From: Sphingomonas sp. BK580
GTDB taxonomy: Bacteria; Pseudomonadota; Alphaproteobacteria; Sphingomonadales; Sphingomonadaceae
Length of the DNA stretch: 64,000 bases
Assembly: GCF_014194975.1 (NCBI RefSeq)
Contig: NZ_JACIAY010000002.1
Coordinates: 186,001-250,000 of the forward strand
Direction of reading: 5' to 3'
Shown here piece by piece: positions 52,876 through 62,656 of the stretch (its first letter is position 1; every line of letters starts with the position of its first letter). Position numbers and translations under genes: made by a program. The notes below the pieces were generated by a model. It was not told the DNA's origin. It worked only from the letters and a program-made list of their open reading frames with translations, and did not search any database.

Positions 52876-53903
52876 ATTCGCCCGATCCAGCTCACCGTCG
52901 CGCCCGGCTCGATCGCCAGCGCGGCGGCGCAGGCGCGATCGAGCGCGATCCCACCCTCGACCTCGCGGACCGCGCCATAGGCGCAGCGGAACGCGCCGAG
53001 CCGCCCCGTCGCGACCAGCGCCTCGGTACCGCCGCCGGCCCGGTCCTCGGCCGCGTCGATCGTCACCAGCGCGGCGTCGCGCGCGTCGCGCACGGTGCGG
53101 ATCTGGTCGGTGCGCGCGGTCATGGTCGGGCCGCCGTCGAAGATGTCGACGTAATTCTCGAAGGCGAACCCCTCGTGCTCGAGCATCCGCATCGCGGCGC
53201 GACCGGACGGGTGGGGCAGGCCGATCGCGGCGCGCGCGCCGTCGGTCAGCATCGCGGTGTAGATCGGGTGTTTCGGCATCAGGTCGGCGATGAACTGGTG
53301 GCCGTTGATCGCGTTGAACTCGTCCGCCTGCTGGAAGCTCATCCCGAAGAAGCGCCCCGCCAGCCCGTCCCAGAAAGGCGAGCCGCCGGCCTCGTCGATC
53401 ACGCCGCGCAGCTCGGCGAGCGTCCGCTCGGCGAAGCGCTGGCGGTGCGCGCGGATGAAGAGGTAGCGGCTGCGCGCGAGCAGCAGCCCGAGCCCGCCGG
53501 CGCGCTCGCCGGGATGGAGAAAGAGCCCGCCTACCTCGCTCGCCCCCTCCAGGTCGGTGGTGAGCGTCAGCATCTCGGCGCGGAAGGTGCGCTCCAGCTC
53601 GCGGCTGTGCTGCGTCAGCGTGCCGATGCGGTAGCTGTAGAACGGATGCTTCTGCCCCACGTGCGTGATCAGCTGGCACGTGCCGCGCACGTCGCGGGTG
53701 GCGGTGTTCTCCAACATCAGGACGAACAGCTCGTCGCGGAGGCTCGCGGTGTCGCGCCCGAACGCCTCGGCACAGCGCGCCAGCTTGGCTCCGAGCGCGG
53801 CGCGGTCGGGCGGCAGGTTGGTGAAGCCGCCGCCGGTCAGCTTCGCCATCTCGTACAGGTGCGGCAGGTCGCCCGGCTGCGCGGCGCGGATCACGAAGCT
53901 CAT
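52872..53903 (-). CDS. astA: Arginine N-succinyltransferase
   Basis: A 343-aa acyl-CoA transferase for the first step of the pathway (arginine + succinyl-CoA). The N terminus MSFVIRAAQPGDLPHLYEMAKLTG and the segments SRYLFIRAHRQRFAE and GMSFQQADEFNAINGHQFIADLMPKHPIY are family marks. It overlaps the M20 hydrolase upstream and astB downstream by 4 nt each, giving a coupled trio. Confidence 0.94.
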   Translation of the reverse strand: MSFVIRAAQPGDLPHLYEMAKLTGGGFTNLPPDRAALGAKLARCAEAFGRDTASLRDELFVLMLENTATRDVRGTCQLITHVGQKHPFYSYRIGTLTQHSRELERTFRAEMLTLTTDLEGASEVGGLFLHPGERAGGLGLLLARSRYLFIRAHRQRFAERTLAELRGVIDEAGGSPFWDGLAGRFFGMSFQQADEFNAINGHQFIADLMPKHPIYTAMLTDGARAAIGLPHPSGRAAMRMLEHEGFAFENYVDIFDGGPTMTARTDQIRTVRDARDAALVTIDAAEDRAGGGTEALVATGRLGAFRCAYGAVREVEGGIALDRACAAALAIEPGATVSWIGRI

Positions 53904-55102
53904 GCCAGCGCTCCCTCGGCGATCCGCAGCATCGTCACCGCGGACAGGGCCGCGCGCTCTCTCAGGCTGTCGACGATCAGATATTCCTCCGCCGAGTGGA
54001 TCGCGCCGCCGCGCGCGCCCATCGTGTCGACCACGGGGACGCCGCAGGCGGCGATGTTGTTGCCGTCGCACACGCCGCCGGTATCGCGCCAGGCGATCGC
54101 CTGGCCGAGGTCGGCGCCGCTCGCGCGCACCAGCTCGAACAGCCGTGCCGCGCCGGCGTCGATCGGCTTGGGCGGACGGTTGAAGCCGCCGTGCACCTCC
54201 ACCGAGACCTCGTGCACCGCGGCCACCTCGGCCGCGGCGCGCTCGACCAGCGTCTGCGCGCGCGCGATCTCGCCCGCGTCGGCAGGGCGGAAGTTGACGC
54301 GCAGCACGGCGAGATCGGGGACGACGTTGTTGGGCCCACCGCCGTCGATCCGCGCCGGGTTGACCGCGAGCCGCGGCGAGCGCTCGGCGTGGAGCCGCAG
54401 CGCCAGCGCACTCGCCGCCACCACGGCATTGCGCCCGTCGGCGGGGTTGCGGCCGGCGTGCGCCGCACGTCCGCGCACCACGATCGAGAAATTGCCCGTG
54501 CCGCCGCGCGCGCCCGCCAGCGTGCCGTCGGGCAGCGCGGGCTCGTAGGTGAGCGCCGCGACCTTGCCGCGCGCCGCGTCCGCGAGCAGCGCCGCGGAGG
54601 AGAAGGAGCCGGTCTCCTCGTCCGAGTTGATCACCACGTCGTAGCCGAAGCGCGCGCCCTCGGCCTCCACCGCGAGCAGCGCCTCGAGCATCAGCGCAAG
54701 GCCGCCCTTCATGTCGGCAACGCCGGGGCCGTTGAGCACGCCCGGCTCGCGCCACTCCAGCGACTGGAACGGGTGATCCACCGGATAGACGGTATCGAGG
54801 TGGCCGGTGAGGAGCAGCCGCACCGGTGCCTCGGGTCGCACCGTCACGCGCAGGTGGTGGCCGTGCGCCAGCGCAGCGACGCTGCCGTCGGCGCCGACGC
54901 TCTCCGCCGCGCCGGGCTCGACCAGCGTCACCTCGCCCGGCAGCGCGGCGAAGGCGTCGGCGAGGGCCGCGGCCATCGCGGCGCACCCTGCTAGGTTGCG
55001 CGTCCCGCTGTTGATCGCCGCCCAACGCTCGACTTGCGCCAGCATTCGCGCCGCGTCGAGCCGCTCGACCGCGCCCCTCTCCACTCTCGTGAGTTCCCCC
55101 AT
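53900..55102 (-). CDS. M20-family metallo-hydrolase in the ast operon (possible desuccinylase)
   Basis: A 400-aa ArgE/DapE/CPG2-type metallopeptidase. The metal site is complete: LLTGHLDTVY, GVADMKGG, NSDEETGS, and a C-terminal His in AIHSAEEY. Dimerisation domain at about 190-300 (GRAAHAGRNPADGRNAV). It is the first gene of the unit and overlaps astA by 4 nt, so the product probably acts in arginine catabolism. The classical astE (M14 fold) is not in this window; this DapE-like enzyme could remove succinate from succinylglutamate, but this is inference. Confidence 0.83.
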   Translation of the reverse strand: MGELTRVERGAVERLDAARMLAQVERWAAINSGTRNLAGCAAMAAALADAFAALPGEVTLVEPGAAESVGADGSVAALAHGHHLRVTVRPEAPVRLLLTGHLDTVYPVDHPFQSLEWREPGVLNGPGVADMKGGLALMLEALLAVEAEGARFGYDVVINSDEETGSFSSAALLADAARGKVAALTYEPALPDGTLAGARGGTGNFSIVVRGRAAHAGRNPADGRNAVVAASALALRLHAERSPRLAVNPARIDGGGPNNVVPDLAVLRVNFRPADAGEIARAQTLVERAAAEVAAVHEVSVEVHGGFNRPPKPIDAGAARLFELVRASGADLGQAIAWRDTGGVCDGNNIAACGVPVVDTMGARGGAIHSAEEYLIVDSLRERAALSAVTMLRIAEGALA

Positions 55103-55146
55103 GGCGGGCAGCCTAGCGGGGTCCGCGGCGCGAGGCCAGCCGGGCG

Positions 55147-55635
55147 TCAGCCCGGCAGATCGAGGTGCGCCGCGAAGGCGTGCAGCACGTCGCGGTACAG
55201 CTGCTGCTTGAAGGGCACGATCAGCGACGGCAGGTCCGCGGGCGCGGCCCAGCGCCAGGCGCGGAACTCGGGGTGCGGCGTGTCGATGCGGATGTCCGCA
55301 TCGGTGCCGTCGAAGCGGAACAGGAACCAGCGCTGGCGCTGGCCGCGGTACTTCCCCTTCCATACCTTGCCGATCATCTCGGGCGGCAGGTCGTAGTAGA
55401 GCTCCTCCGGCGCCTCGGCGATCAGTGTCACCTTGTCCGCGGTGACGCCGGTCTCCTCCCATAGCTCACGGACCGCGGCGGCCTGAGCGTCCTCGCCCGG
55501 GTCGATCCCGCCCTGCGGCATCTGCCAGGCCTCCAACACGTTATCGAGCCGCTGGCCGACGAAGACGCGGCCCTCGCGGTTGAGCAGCATCACGCCTGCG
55601 CAGGGGCGATAGGGAAGGGTGCTGGGATCGGTCAT
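55147..55635 (-). CDS. rppH: RNA pyrophosphohydrolase (Nudix)
   Basis: A 162-aa Nudix hydrolase that removes pyrophosphate from mRNA 5' ends and starts decay. The Nudix box is [22 protein letters not shown] near residue 42. MPQGGID and FLFRFDG fit the RppH group. The ATG at 55635 begins [17 protein letters not shown], as usual for alphaproteobacterial RppH. It sits between ast genes but is a separate unit. Confidence 0.92.
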   Translation of the reverse strand: MTDPSTLPYRPCAGVMLLNREGRVFVGQRLDNVLEAWQMPQGGIDPGEDAQAAAVRELWEETGVTADKVTLIAEAPEELYYDLPPEMIGKVWKGKYRGQRQRWFLFRFDGTDADIRIDTPHPEFRAWRWAAPADLPSLIVPFKQQLYRDVLHAFAAHLDLPG

Positions 55636-55696
55636 GCGGCTCGCCTTAGCGCGGCCGAGCGACGCGGTGAAGCGCCGGCCGGCGCGCTCGCGCAAG

Positions 55697-56641
55697 TCAG
55701 TGCGCCGCCGCCTCGCCGCGGTGGAAGAGGTGGAGCAGCCCCGCGATCGCGCCGCCGATCGCGAGCCCGACCACGCCCGACAGCGTCGCGGTGAGCAGCC
55801 AGCCGAGCACCGCGCCCAGCGCCGGCGCGCCGTGCTCGACCCGCTCGGCGAGGTGGTGGACGAGATGCTGCGGCGCGCGCCACCCGAGCGTCTCCGCGCC
55901 ATGGAGCAGGATGCCGCCGCCGACCCACAGCATCGCCGCGGTGCCGATCACCGCGAGCCAGCGCATCAGCACCGGCACGCCCTTGACCAGCCCGCGCCCG
56001 ATCGCGCGCAGCGGCGAGGACGTGCTCTTGGCGAGGTGCAGCCCGACGTCGTCGGCCTTCACGATCAACGCCACCACACCGTAAACGCCCGCGGTGATCG
56101 CCACCGCCACCAACGCCAGCGTGATCGCCTGAGTCAGCAGGGGCGTGTCGGAGACCTCGCCGAGCGCGATCGCCATGATCTCGGCGGAGAGGATGAAATC
56201 GGTGCGGATCGCGCCCGACACCTTCTGGCGCTCGAGCTCGGCCGGGTCGGTCGCGATATCGGCGGTGTCGTCGTGGTGCTGGCCCGAGAGCGCCTCGATC
56301 ACCTTCTCGGCGCCCTCGAAGCACAGGTAAGCGCCACCCAGCATCAGCAGCGGCGTGATCGCCCAGGGCGCCCAGGCGCTCAGCCCGATCGCGATCGGCA
56401 GCAGGAAGACGATCTTGTTGCGGAGCGAGCCCAGCGCGATCTTGCCGATGATCGGCAGCTCGCGCTGCGGCGACAGGCCAGTGACGTAGCGCGGCGTCAC
56501 GGCGGTATCGTCGACCACCACGCCCGCCGCCTTGGTTCCCGCCTTGGCCGCGGCGGCGCCGACGTCGTCGAGCGAGGCGGCGGCGAGCCGTGTCAGGCCG
56601 GCGACGTCGTCGAGCAGCGCGACCAATCCGCTGGGCATCAT
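55697..56641 (-). CDS. DUF808 family inner-membrane protein (YedI-like)
   Basis: A 314-aa membrane protein of the DUF808/YedI family. It begins [31 protein letters not shown] and continues with [17 protein letters not shown], both family marks, then about six or seven membrane spans. Either of the first two Met codons may be the start. Function is not established. It is flanked by rppH and astD. Confidence 0.87.
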   Translation of the reverse strand: MMPSGLVALLDDVAGLTRLAAASLDDVGAAAAKAGTKAAGVVVDDTAVTPRYVTGLSPQRELPIIGKIALGSLRNKIVFLLPIAIGLSAWAPWAITPLLMLGGAYLCFEGAEKVIEALSGQHHDDTADIATDPAELERQKVSGAIRTDFILSAEIMAIALGEVSDTPLLTQAITLALVAVAITAGVYGVVALIVKADDVGLHLAKSTSSPLRAIGRGLVKGVPVLMRWLAVIGTAAMLWVGGGILLHGAETLGWRAPQHLVHHLAERVEHGAPALGAVLGWLLTATLSGVVGLAIGGAIAGLLHLFHRGEAAAH

Positions 56642-56705
56642 CTATCTCCCTGTTCGCGCGCGCTGATGCCCGGCGCGCCCGGGGCTGTCGAGGGGTGGCG
56701 CGGAC

Positions 56706-58115
56706 TCAGCCGTCGGCGAGGCCGATGCCGATCGAGGCGCGCGCCGCGTCGGCCTCGTTCGACACCACCGGATAGGCGCAGTAATCCGCGGCGTAATAGG
56801 CGCTCGGGCGATGGTTGCCGGACCAGCCGATGCCGCCGAACGGTGCCGAGGAGGAGGCGCCGTTGGTCGGCTTGTTCCAGTTGACGATACCCGCGCGGGC
56901 GCCGGCCCAGAAGCGGTCGAACAGCGCGGGCGTCTGGCTGATCAGCGAGGCGGACAGGCCGTAGCGCGTCGCGTTGGCCTCGGCGATCGCGGCGTCGAAA
57001 TCGTCGACGCGCACGACCTGGAGCAGCGGGCCGAACAGCTCCATGTCGGGCCGCTCGGCGACGTCGGTGACGTCGATGATGCCGGGCGTGAGGAACGGCC
57101 GCTCGGGATCGGGCCGCGCCATGTGGCGGACCGGGCGGCCGCCTTTCATCATCAGTGCGAGGAAGCTCTCGCTCAGCCCGTCGGCGGTTTCATTGTCGAT
57201 CACCGGGCCCATGAAGGGCTGGGGCTCGTCGTACGGCGCGCCGACGATCAGCCGGTTGGTCAGCTTGGTCAGCTCGCCGAGCAGCCCGTCCGCCAGCGTG
57301 TCCTGCACGATCAGCCGCCGCGCCGCGGTGCAGCGCTGTCCCGCGGTGGTGAAGGCCGACTGCGCCACCAGCACCGCGGCGGTGTGCAGGTCGGGCGTGT
57401 CCCACACCAGGATCGGGTTGTTGCCGCCCATCTCGAGCGCGAGGATCTTCTCGGGCTTCTCGGCGAAGGCGCGGTTGAGCGCGATGCCAGTCCGCGCCGA
57501 GCCGGTGAACAGCAGCCCGTCGATGTCCGGATGCGCCGCGAGCGCGCGTCCCTCGGCCGGCCCGCCGACCACCACGCGCATCGTCTCCGCCGGCACGCCC
57601 GCGGCGTGGAGGCACTCGACGAGGAACAGGCCGGTCGCGGGGGTCTTCTCGGATGGCTTGAACACCACCGCGTTGCCCGCGATCAGCGCCGGGACGATGT
57701 GGCCGTTGGGCAGGTGCGCCGGGAAATTGTACGGGCCCAGTACCGCGAGCACGCCGTGCGGTTTGTGGCGCAGCGCCATGCGGCTGTTCATCGGCGCGTC
57801 CATGCGGCGCTGCGCGGTGCGCTCGGCGTAGGCGGTGACCGAGATGTCGACCTTGGCGATCACGCTGTCGACCTCGGTGCGCGCCTCCCACAACGGCTTG
57901 CCGGTCTCGCGCGCGATCACCTCGGTGAAGGTGTCGGCGCGCTGGCGCACCACGTTGGCGAAGCGGCGCAGTGTCTCGATGCGGAAGGAGAGCGAGCGCG
58001 CGGCCCAGGGCACGAAGCCCTCGCGCGCCGCGGCGACCTCCTGATCGACGTCGCTCGTCGGGCCGCGCCAGAGCTCGGCGCCGGTGGCGGGCTCGTACGA
58101 GATCAGTTCTGCCAT
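56706..58115 (-). CDS. astD: N-succinylglutamate 5-semialdehyde dehydrogenase
   Basis: A 469-aa aldehyde dehydrogenase for the fourth step of the pathway, making succinylglutamate with NAD+. The catalytic Cys is in TAGQRCTAARRL (near 285), Glu in LEMGGNN, and the NAD site in GPYNFPAHLPNG, a segment typical of AstD. The ATG at 58115 is used instead of the Met six codons upstream. It is separated from astA/astB by rppH and a DUF808 gene. astC and astE were not found in the window. Confidence 0.93.
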   Translation of the reverse strand: MAELISYEPATGAELWRGPTSDVDQEVAAAREGFVPWAARSLSFRIETLRRFANVVRQRADTFTEVIARETGKPLWEARTEVDSVIAKVDISVTAYAERTAQRRMDAPMNSRMALRHKPHGVLAVLGPYNFPAHLPNGHIVPALIAGNAVVFKPSEKTPATGLFLVECLHAAGVPAETMRVVVGGPAEGRALAAHPDIDGLLFTGSARTGIALNRAFAEKPEKILALEMGGNNPILVWDTPDLHTAAVLVAQSAFTTAGQRCTAARRLIVQDTLADGLLGELTKLTNRLIVGAPYDEPQPFMGPVIDNETADGLSESFLALMMKGGRPVRHMARPDPERPFLTPGIIDVTDVAERPDMELFGPLLQVVRVDDFDAAIAEANATRYGLSASLISQTPALFDRFWAGARAGIVNWNKPTNGASSSAPFGGIGWSGNHRPSAYYAADYCAYPVVSNEADAARASIGIGLADG

Positions 58116-58190
58116 GGCGTCCTCTTCGCGCACTTTGCGTAACTTGCCAATCGGGTGCGCGGGAGGGGGCGCTCGCTCCGCTCTGCTGGC

Positions 58191-58339
58191 GTCACCCCCG
58201 CGCTCGTCTCTGGATCCACGGCGCGGCAGGAGCAGACCGTGCGATGTTCGCCCGCGATGGATCCCGAGACGAGTTCGGGATGATGCGAGGGGACGGGACG
58301 GCTATTTCGCGGACCGCGCTCCCGCGCACGCAGGAGCCC
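58191..58339. repeat. Intergenic repeats, family A (diverged) plus family B arm
   Basis: 58191-58284 has the two-arm layout of family A (CGCTCGTCTCTGGATCCAC...GATCCCGAGACGAGTTCGGG). 58318-58339 (CTCCCGCGCACGCAGGAG) is a family B arm. They fill most of the 287-bp interval between astD and selO. Confidence 0.6.
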
Positions 58340-58402
58340 ACATCAGGGAGCGCGGCACTCGCTGCTCCGGGCGCCGGCGTGCGCGACCCCGTCGCGTCCA
58401 TC

Positions 58403-59761
58403 TCATTCCAGCGCGGCCGCCATCTGGCGGATCGCCGCCAGCTTGGCGTCGAACGCGGCCCAATCGTCGCGCTCGGCGATCGGCGCCCAGATCGCCTCGA
58501 CCTCGTCGATCAGCATCGCGCACGGCTCGCCCCGCCAGTAAGCATGGTCGCGCGGCTTGCGCGGCGCGTGGTCCGCCAGCGCCGCGCGCACGGCGTCCCA
58601 CTCGGCGCCGTAGCTTCCCGGCAGCTCCTGGGCGAAGACGTCGAAGAAGAAGCGGTCGAGCCCGATCCCGGTCGCGCGCAGCGCGCGCTCCACCGCCTGC
58701 ACCAGCGCGCGGTCGCTCGAGTCATGCTTGGCCGCACGTCCCATGCGCCACAGCAGCGCCTCCGCGACCGCCGGCTGATATGCTTCGGCGAAGCGGTCGA
58801 GCGCCGCCACCAGCGGGTCGCTCTCCGCGATCAGCCGCAGCGAGGAAGCGAGCTGCATCACGTCCCACAGGATCGCCTCGGGCTGACGGCCGAAGGCGTA
58901 CAGCCCCGCGTGATCGAAATAGGCCGCGGTGAAGGCCGGATCCCAGGTCGGGGCGAAGCGCCACGGGCCATAGTCGAAGCTCTCGCCGGTGACGTTGATG
59001 TTGTCCGAGTTCAGCACGCCATGGACGAAGCCGGCGGCCATGTAGCGCGCCGCCAGCACCGCGGTGCGCGCCACCACGAGTTCGAGCAGCCGCACCGGAT
59101 CGTCGCCGGGCTCGCCGTAGAGCTCGGACAGCACGTAGCGCACCAGCCGTCGCATCGCGTCCTCGTCGTGGTGGTAGGCGAGCCGCTGGAAGGTACCGAT
59201 CCGGATGTGACCGTGGCTGAGCCGGACCAGCACCGCCGCGCGCGTGGGCGAGGGTTCGTCGTTGCGCTCCAGCGCCTCGCCCGTCTCGATCAGCGAAAAA
59301 CTGCGCGAGGTCGGCACGCCGAGCGCCTCGAGCATCTCGCTCGCCAGCACCTCGCGTACCCCGCCCTTGAGCGTCAGCCGGCCGTCGCCGAAGCGGCTCC
59401 ACGGGGTCTGCCCCGATCCCTTGGTGCCGAGATCGAGCAGGCGCCCGTCGCGATCGCGCAGCTGCGCGAAGGTGAAGCCGCGTCCGTCGCCGAGATCGGG
59501 GTTGTACGAGCGGAACTGGTGGCCGTGGTAGCGCAGCGCCAGCGGCTGCTCGAGGCTGTCCGGCAGCGGCGCGAAGCGGCCGAGATGCCGGACCCATTCT
59601 GCGTCGTCGAGACCGCGCAACCCGACCTCAGCCGCGGCGCGATCGTTGCGGAAGCGCAGCCGCGTCTCGGGAAAGTCCGCGGCGCGGACGGGATCGTAGA
59701 AAGGTTCACCGAGCGACAGGATCCGGCGCTCGGGGCGATATGCTTGCGGGTCGAAGGGCAT
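58403..59761 (-). CDS. selO: Protein adenylyltransferase SelO (YdiU)
   Basis: A 452-aa pseudokinase-fold enzyme that AMPylates Ser, Thr and Tyr. Nucleotide-binding KGSGQTPWSRFGDGRLTLKGG and the metal/catalytic segment HGVLNSDNINVTGESFDYGP (near 240-260) match the family. The ATG at 59761 (MPFDPQAYRPERR) is chosen; an upstream Met in frame is less likely. It is somewhat shorter than E. coli SelO (478). The start lies 38 bp from the divergent hydrolase gene. Confidence 0.92.
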   Translation of the reverse strand: MPFDPQAYRPERRILSLGEPFYDPVRAADFPETRLRFRNDRAAAEVGLRGLDDAEWVRHLGRFAPLPDSLEQPLALRYHGHQFRSYNPDLGDGRGFTFAQLRDRDGRLLDLGTKGSGQTPWSRFGDGRLTLKGGVREVLASEMLEALGVPTSRSFSLIETGEALERNDEPSPTRAAVLVRLSHGHIRIGTFQRLAYHHDEDAMRRLVRYVLSELYGEPGDDPVRLLELVVARTAVLAARYMAAGFVHGVLNSDNINVTGESFDYGPWRFAPTWDPAFTAAYFDHAGLYAFGRQPEAILWDVMQLASSLRLIAESDPLVAALDRFAEAYQPAVAEALLWRMGRAAKHDSSDRALVQAVERALRATGIGLDRFFFDVFAQELPGSYGAEWDAVRAALADHAPRKPRDHAYWRGEPCAMLIDEVEAIWAPIAERDDWAAFDAKLAAIRQMAAALE

Positions 59762-59798
59762 GCGTGGATATGGGGGGCGCCGGAGCGGGGAGGCAAGC

Positions 59799-60674
59799 AT
59801 GGCGGGATTTCGCGACGTCTACTGGTGGTCCGCCGACGGACTGCGGCTGCACGCGCGCGACTATCCCGGCCCCGAGGGCGACGCCGCCCCACCGCTGCTG
59901 TGCCTGCCCGGGCTGACCCGCAACGTCCGCGACTTCGAGCCGCTGGTCGCCGCGCTGGACGGGCGGCGGCGCGTGCTCGCGGTCGAGTTCCGCGGCCGCG
60001 GCGAGAGCGGCTACGCCAAGGATCCGATGACCTACGTGCCGCTCACCTACGCGCAGGACGTGGTGGCGTTGCTCGCCGATCAGCAGCTGGAGCGCGTCGT
60101 CGCGGTGGGGACCTCGCTCGGCGGGATCGTGACGATGCTGCTCGCCGGCATGCTGCCCGGGCGCATCGCCGGCGCGCTGCTCAATGACATCGGCCCGGTG
60201 ATCGAACCCGGCGGGCTGGCGCGCATCCGCGGCTATGTCGGCAGGCCCAGCGTCTACCCCACCTGGCTCCACGCCGCGCGCGGGTTGCAGGAGTCGAACG
60301 GCGACGTCTACCCGGGCTGGCGGATCGACCAGTGGCTCGCGATGGCCAAGCGGCTGTACCGGCTCAACAGCGCGGGGCGCATCGTGCTCGACTATGACCT
60401 CAAGATCGCCGAGCCGTTCCGCCTGCCCGGCGGCGAGGCCGGGCCGGACCTGTGGCGCGCCTATGCGGCCCTGGGCGAGGCACCCGTGGTGGTGACGCGC
60501 GGCGAGCGCAGCGACATCCTGGGCGAGGCCACCGCGCGCCGCATGGTCGCGGCACTGCCGCGCGCCGAGCTGGTGACGGTGCCGGGCGTTGGGCACGCGC
60601 CGCTGCTCGACGAGCCGGCGCTACGGCCCGCGATCGACCAACTGCTCGCCGCCATCGCGGAACCCGCGCGCTAG
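59799..60674 (+). CDS. Alpha/beta hydrolase
   Basis: A 291-aa alpha/beta hydrolase. The nucleophile elbow is VGTSLGGIVTM (Ser near 108), the oxyanion strand is LLCLPGLTRN, the acid is likely Asp in RGERSDIL and the His is in VGHAPLLDE. The first 10 residues (MAGFRDVYWW) begin the conserved strand, and GGGGAGG precedes the ATG. It could be an esterase or lactonase; substrate unknown. It starts a run with an SDR and a GH130 gene. Confidence 0.87.
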   Translation: MAGFRDVYWWSADGLRLHARDYPGPEGDAAPPLLCLPGLTRNVRDFEPLVAALDGRRRVLAVEFRGRGESGYAKDPMTYVPLTYAQDVVALLADQQLERVVAVGTSLGGIVTMLLAGMLPGRIAGALLNDIGPVIEPGGLARIRGYVGRPSVYPTWLHAARGLQESNGDVYPGWRIDQWLAMAKRLYRLNSAGRIVLDYDLKIAEPFRLPGGEAGPDLWRAYAALGEAPVVVTRGERSDILGEATARRMVAALPRAELVTVPGVGHAPLLDEPALRPAIDQLLAAIAEPAR

Positions 60675-60714
60675 CGGTTCGTCTCGCTCGGTCGGGGCGA
60701 GCGAGAGGACCAGC

Positions 60715-61470
60715 ATGACCGAGATCAGTGATGCGCACAGCGCCCAGACGTCGCTCAAGGGGCGGCGCGCGATCGTCACCGGCGGCACCACCGGGATCGG
60801 CCGCGCCGTCGCGGTGCTGCTCGCCGCCGAGGGTGCGCACGTCTACCTCGTGGGCACCGATCAGGCGCATCTCGACGACGCGCTGGCGCGGGTGCGGGAG
60901 GTGGGCACGGGCGACGGCGGGCTGTTCGATCTGAGCCAGCCCGACCAGGTCGGCGCCGCGGTCGACGCCGCGAGCGCGGCGCTGGGCGGCTATGACGTGG
61001 TGGTCGCCAACGCCGCCGAGGCCGCGAGCGGCGTGACCGAGATGGACGAGGCCGCGCTGCTGCACGCGATCGCGCTCAACTTCACCCATTATCTGCTGCT
61101 GACGCAGCGCGCCGCGCGCGACCTGCGCGCGGGCGACGTGGTGATGATCGGCTCGACCAGCGCCTATGTGCTCGGGCCGCATTCCACCGTCTACGCCGGG
61201 ATCAAGAGCGGATTGCAGGGCTTCTCGATTGCGCTGCGGCGCGAGCTCGGACCCAGGGGCGTGCGGGTCGCGCTGGTCGAGCCGGGCCTGACCGGCTCGG
61301 ACATGCAACTGCCCGACCTTTCACCCGAGAAGCAGCGTGAGATGATCGGCGAGGAGAAGATGCTGCGTGCCGAGGACATCGCGGTGGGGGTGCACTACCT
61401 GCTCACCCAGCCGCGCCGCGCGGTGATCCAGCGGCTGACGATCAGCCCGCGCGTGCAGGACGGGGACTGA
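60715..61470 (+). CDS. SDR family oxidoreductase
   Basis: A 251-aa classical short-chain dehydrogenase. The cofactor motif is TGGTTGIG at about 21-28, the NNAG-like motif is VANAAE, and the catalytic Ser and YxxxK are IGSTSAYVLGPHSTVYAGIK. Cofactor preference is not clear. It lies 40 nt after the hydrolase and 5 nt before the GH130 gene, so the three may be co-transcribed. Confidence 0.87.
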   Translation: MTEISDAHSAQTSLKGRRAIVTGGTTGIGRAVAVLLAAEGAHVYLVGTDQAHLDDALARVREVGTGDGGLFDLSQPDQVGAAVDAASAALGGYDVVVANAAEAASGVTEMDEAALLHAIALNFTHYLLLTQRAARDLRAGDVVMIGSTSAYVLGPHSTVYAGIKSGLQGFSIALRRELGPRGVRVALVEPGLTGSDMQLPDLSPEKQREMIGEEKMLRAEDIAVGVHYLLTQPRRAVIQRLTISPRVQDGD

Positions 61471-61475
61471 CCGCC

Positions 61476-62609
61476 ATGGCGACCGGCTTCCCGCACGACG
61501 CTCTGGTGTTCGGCCCCGGCGACGTCGACCTGTCGCGCTCGCCGCTCGCCGGGCATCTCGACGCCGAGACCTACGTGCTCGGCGCCTTCAACCCGGGCAT
61601 GACGCGACTGGCCAACGGTAACCTGCTGCTGATGGTGCGCGTCGCCGAGGCGTTGCGCCACCCGGTGCGCGACCAGCAGATCCACGCGATCCGCTGGGAC
61701 GGCGAGCGATACGTGCTCGACGCCTGGCCGCTGTCGCTGGTCGACACCTCGGACCCGCGCAAGTTCATGATGCGCGGCGGCGGCTGGAAGGTGATGGCGC
61801 TGACCTCGCTGTCCTGGCTCCTGCCGGTCGAGCTCGACGCGAGCGGTACGCAAGTCGAGGCGGTCCACTACGAGCGCGCGATCGCACCACGCGCCGCCTA
61901 TCAGTGCTATGGCGTCGAGGACGCGCGGATCAGCCGCGTCGACGGTCGCTACTACATGACGAGCTGCTCGGTCAGCCCCGAGCGCCACTGCACCACGCTC
62001 TACACCAGCGACGACGCGCTCGACTGGCGGCTGGAGGGCATCGTGCTCGACCATCAGAACAAGGACATGCTGATCTTCGAGGGCAAGGTGCGCGGCACCT
62101 TCTGGGCGCAGACTCGGCCGCTCGGCGACCTGTACTTCGCTTACCCGCCCGACAGCGAGTGGCGCGCCGGCCCGTCGATCAACCTGGCCACCTCACCCGA
62201 CGCGCTCTACTGGAAGCCGCTCGACGCGCCGGGCATCCGCCCGCACGCCAAGACGATGGCGACCGCGCGCATGGGGGGCGGGGCGCCGCCGGTGCTGACG
62301 ACCGTGAACGGGCAGGAGGGCTGGCTGACGCTGTGGCACGGTGTCGAGCCCTCGGGCGTCGTCGGGATCTATCGCACCTATTGGACGCTGCTCGACCGCG
62401 ACGACCCGTCGCGCCCGCTCGCCACCAGCGACGACGCGCTGCTGGAGCCGGCACCGGCGCTGACCGAGCCGCTCAAGGAGCAGATGTACCTGGACAATGT
62501 CGTCTTCACCACCGGCATCGCCGACGGCGGCGATCACTGGGTCGTGGCGAGCGGGGAGGCGGACCTGGCGTGCCGGATCACGCACGTACCGAAGGGCGCG
62601 ATCGGCTGA
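61476..62609 (+). CDS. Glycoside hydrolase family 130 protein
   Basis: A 377-aa five-bladed propeller enzyme of the GH130 type (mannoside phosphorylases and beta-1,2-mannosidases). Marks are FNPGMTRLANGNLLLMVRVAE, YGVEDARISRVDGRYYM (Glu/Asp in EDARI) and KDMLIFEGKVRG. It has no signal peptide, so it is cytosolic and may be a phosphorylase. It may recycle mannose-containing glycans. It ends just before a strong convergent hairpin. Confidence 0.83.
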   Translation: MATGFPHDALVFGPGDVDLSRSPLAGHLDAETYVLGAFNPGMTRLANGNLLLMVRVAEALRHPVRDQQIHAIRWDGERYVLDAWPLSLVDTSDPRKFMMRGGGWKVMALTSLSWLLPVELDASGTQVEAVHYERAIAPRAAYQCYGVEDARISRVDGRYYMTSCSVSPERHCTTLYTSDDALDWRLEGIVLDHQNKDMLIFEGKVRGTFWAQTRPLGDLYFAYPPDSEWRAGPSINLATSPDALYWKPLDAPGIRPHAKTMATARMGGGAPPVLTTVNGQEGWLTLWHGVEPSGVVGIYRTYWTLLDRDDPSRPLATSDDALLEPAPALTEPLKEQMYLDNVVFTTGIADGGDHWVVASGEADLACRITHVPKGAIG

Positions 62610-62621
62610 TCGTGCCGGGAA

Positions 62622-62649
62622 GCCGGCACCGCCCGGGAGCGGTGCCGGC
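62622..62649. terminator. Bidirectional terminator hairpin
   Basis: GCCGGCACCGC and GCGGTGCCGGC form a perfect 11-bp stem with a 6-nt loop, between the convergent ends of the GH130 gene and the small exported protein gene. Confidence 0.7.
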
Positions 62650-62656
62650 GGACAGC

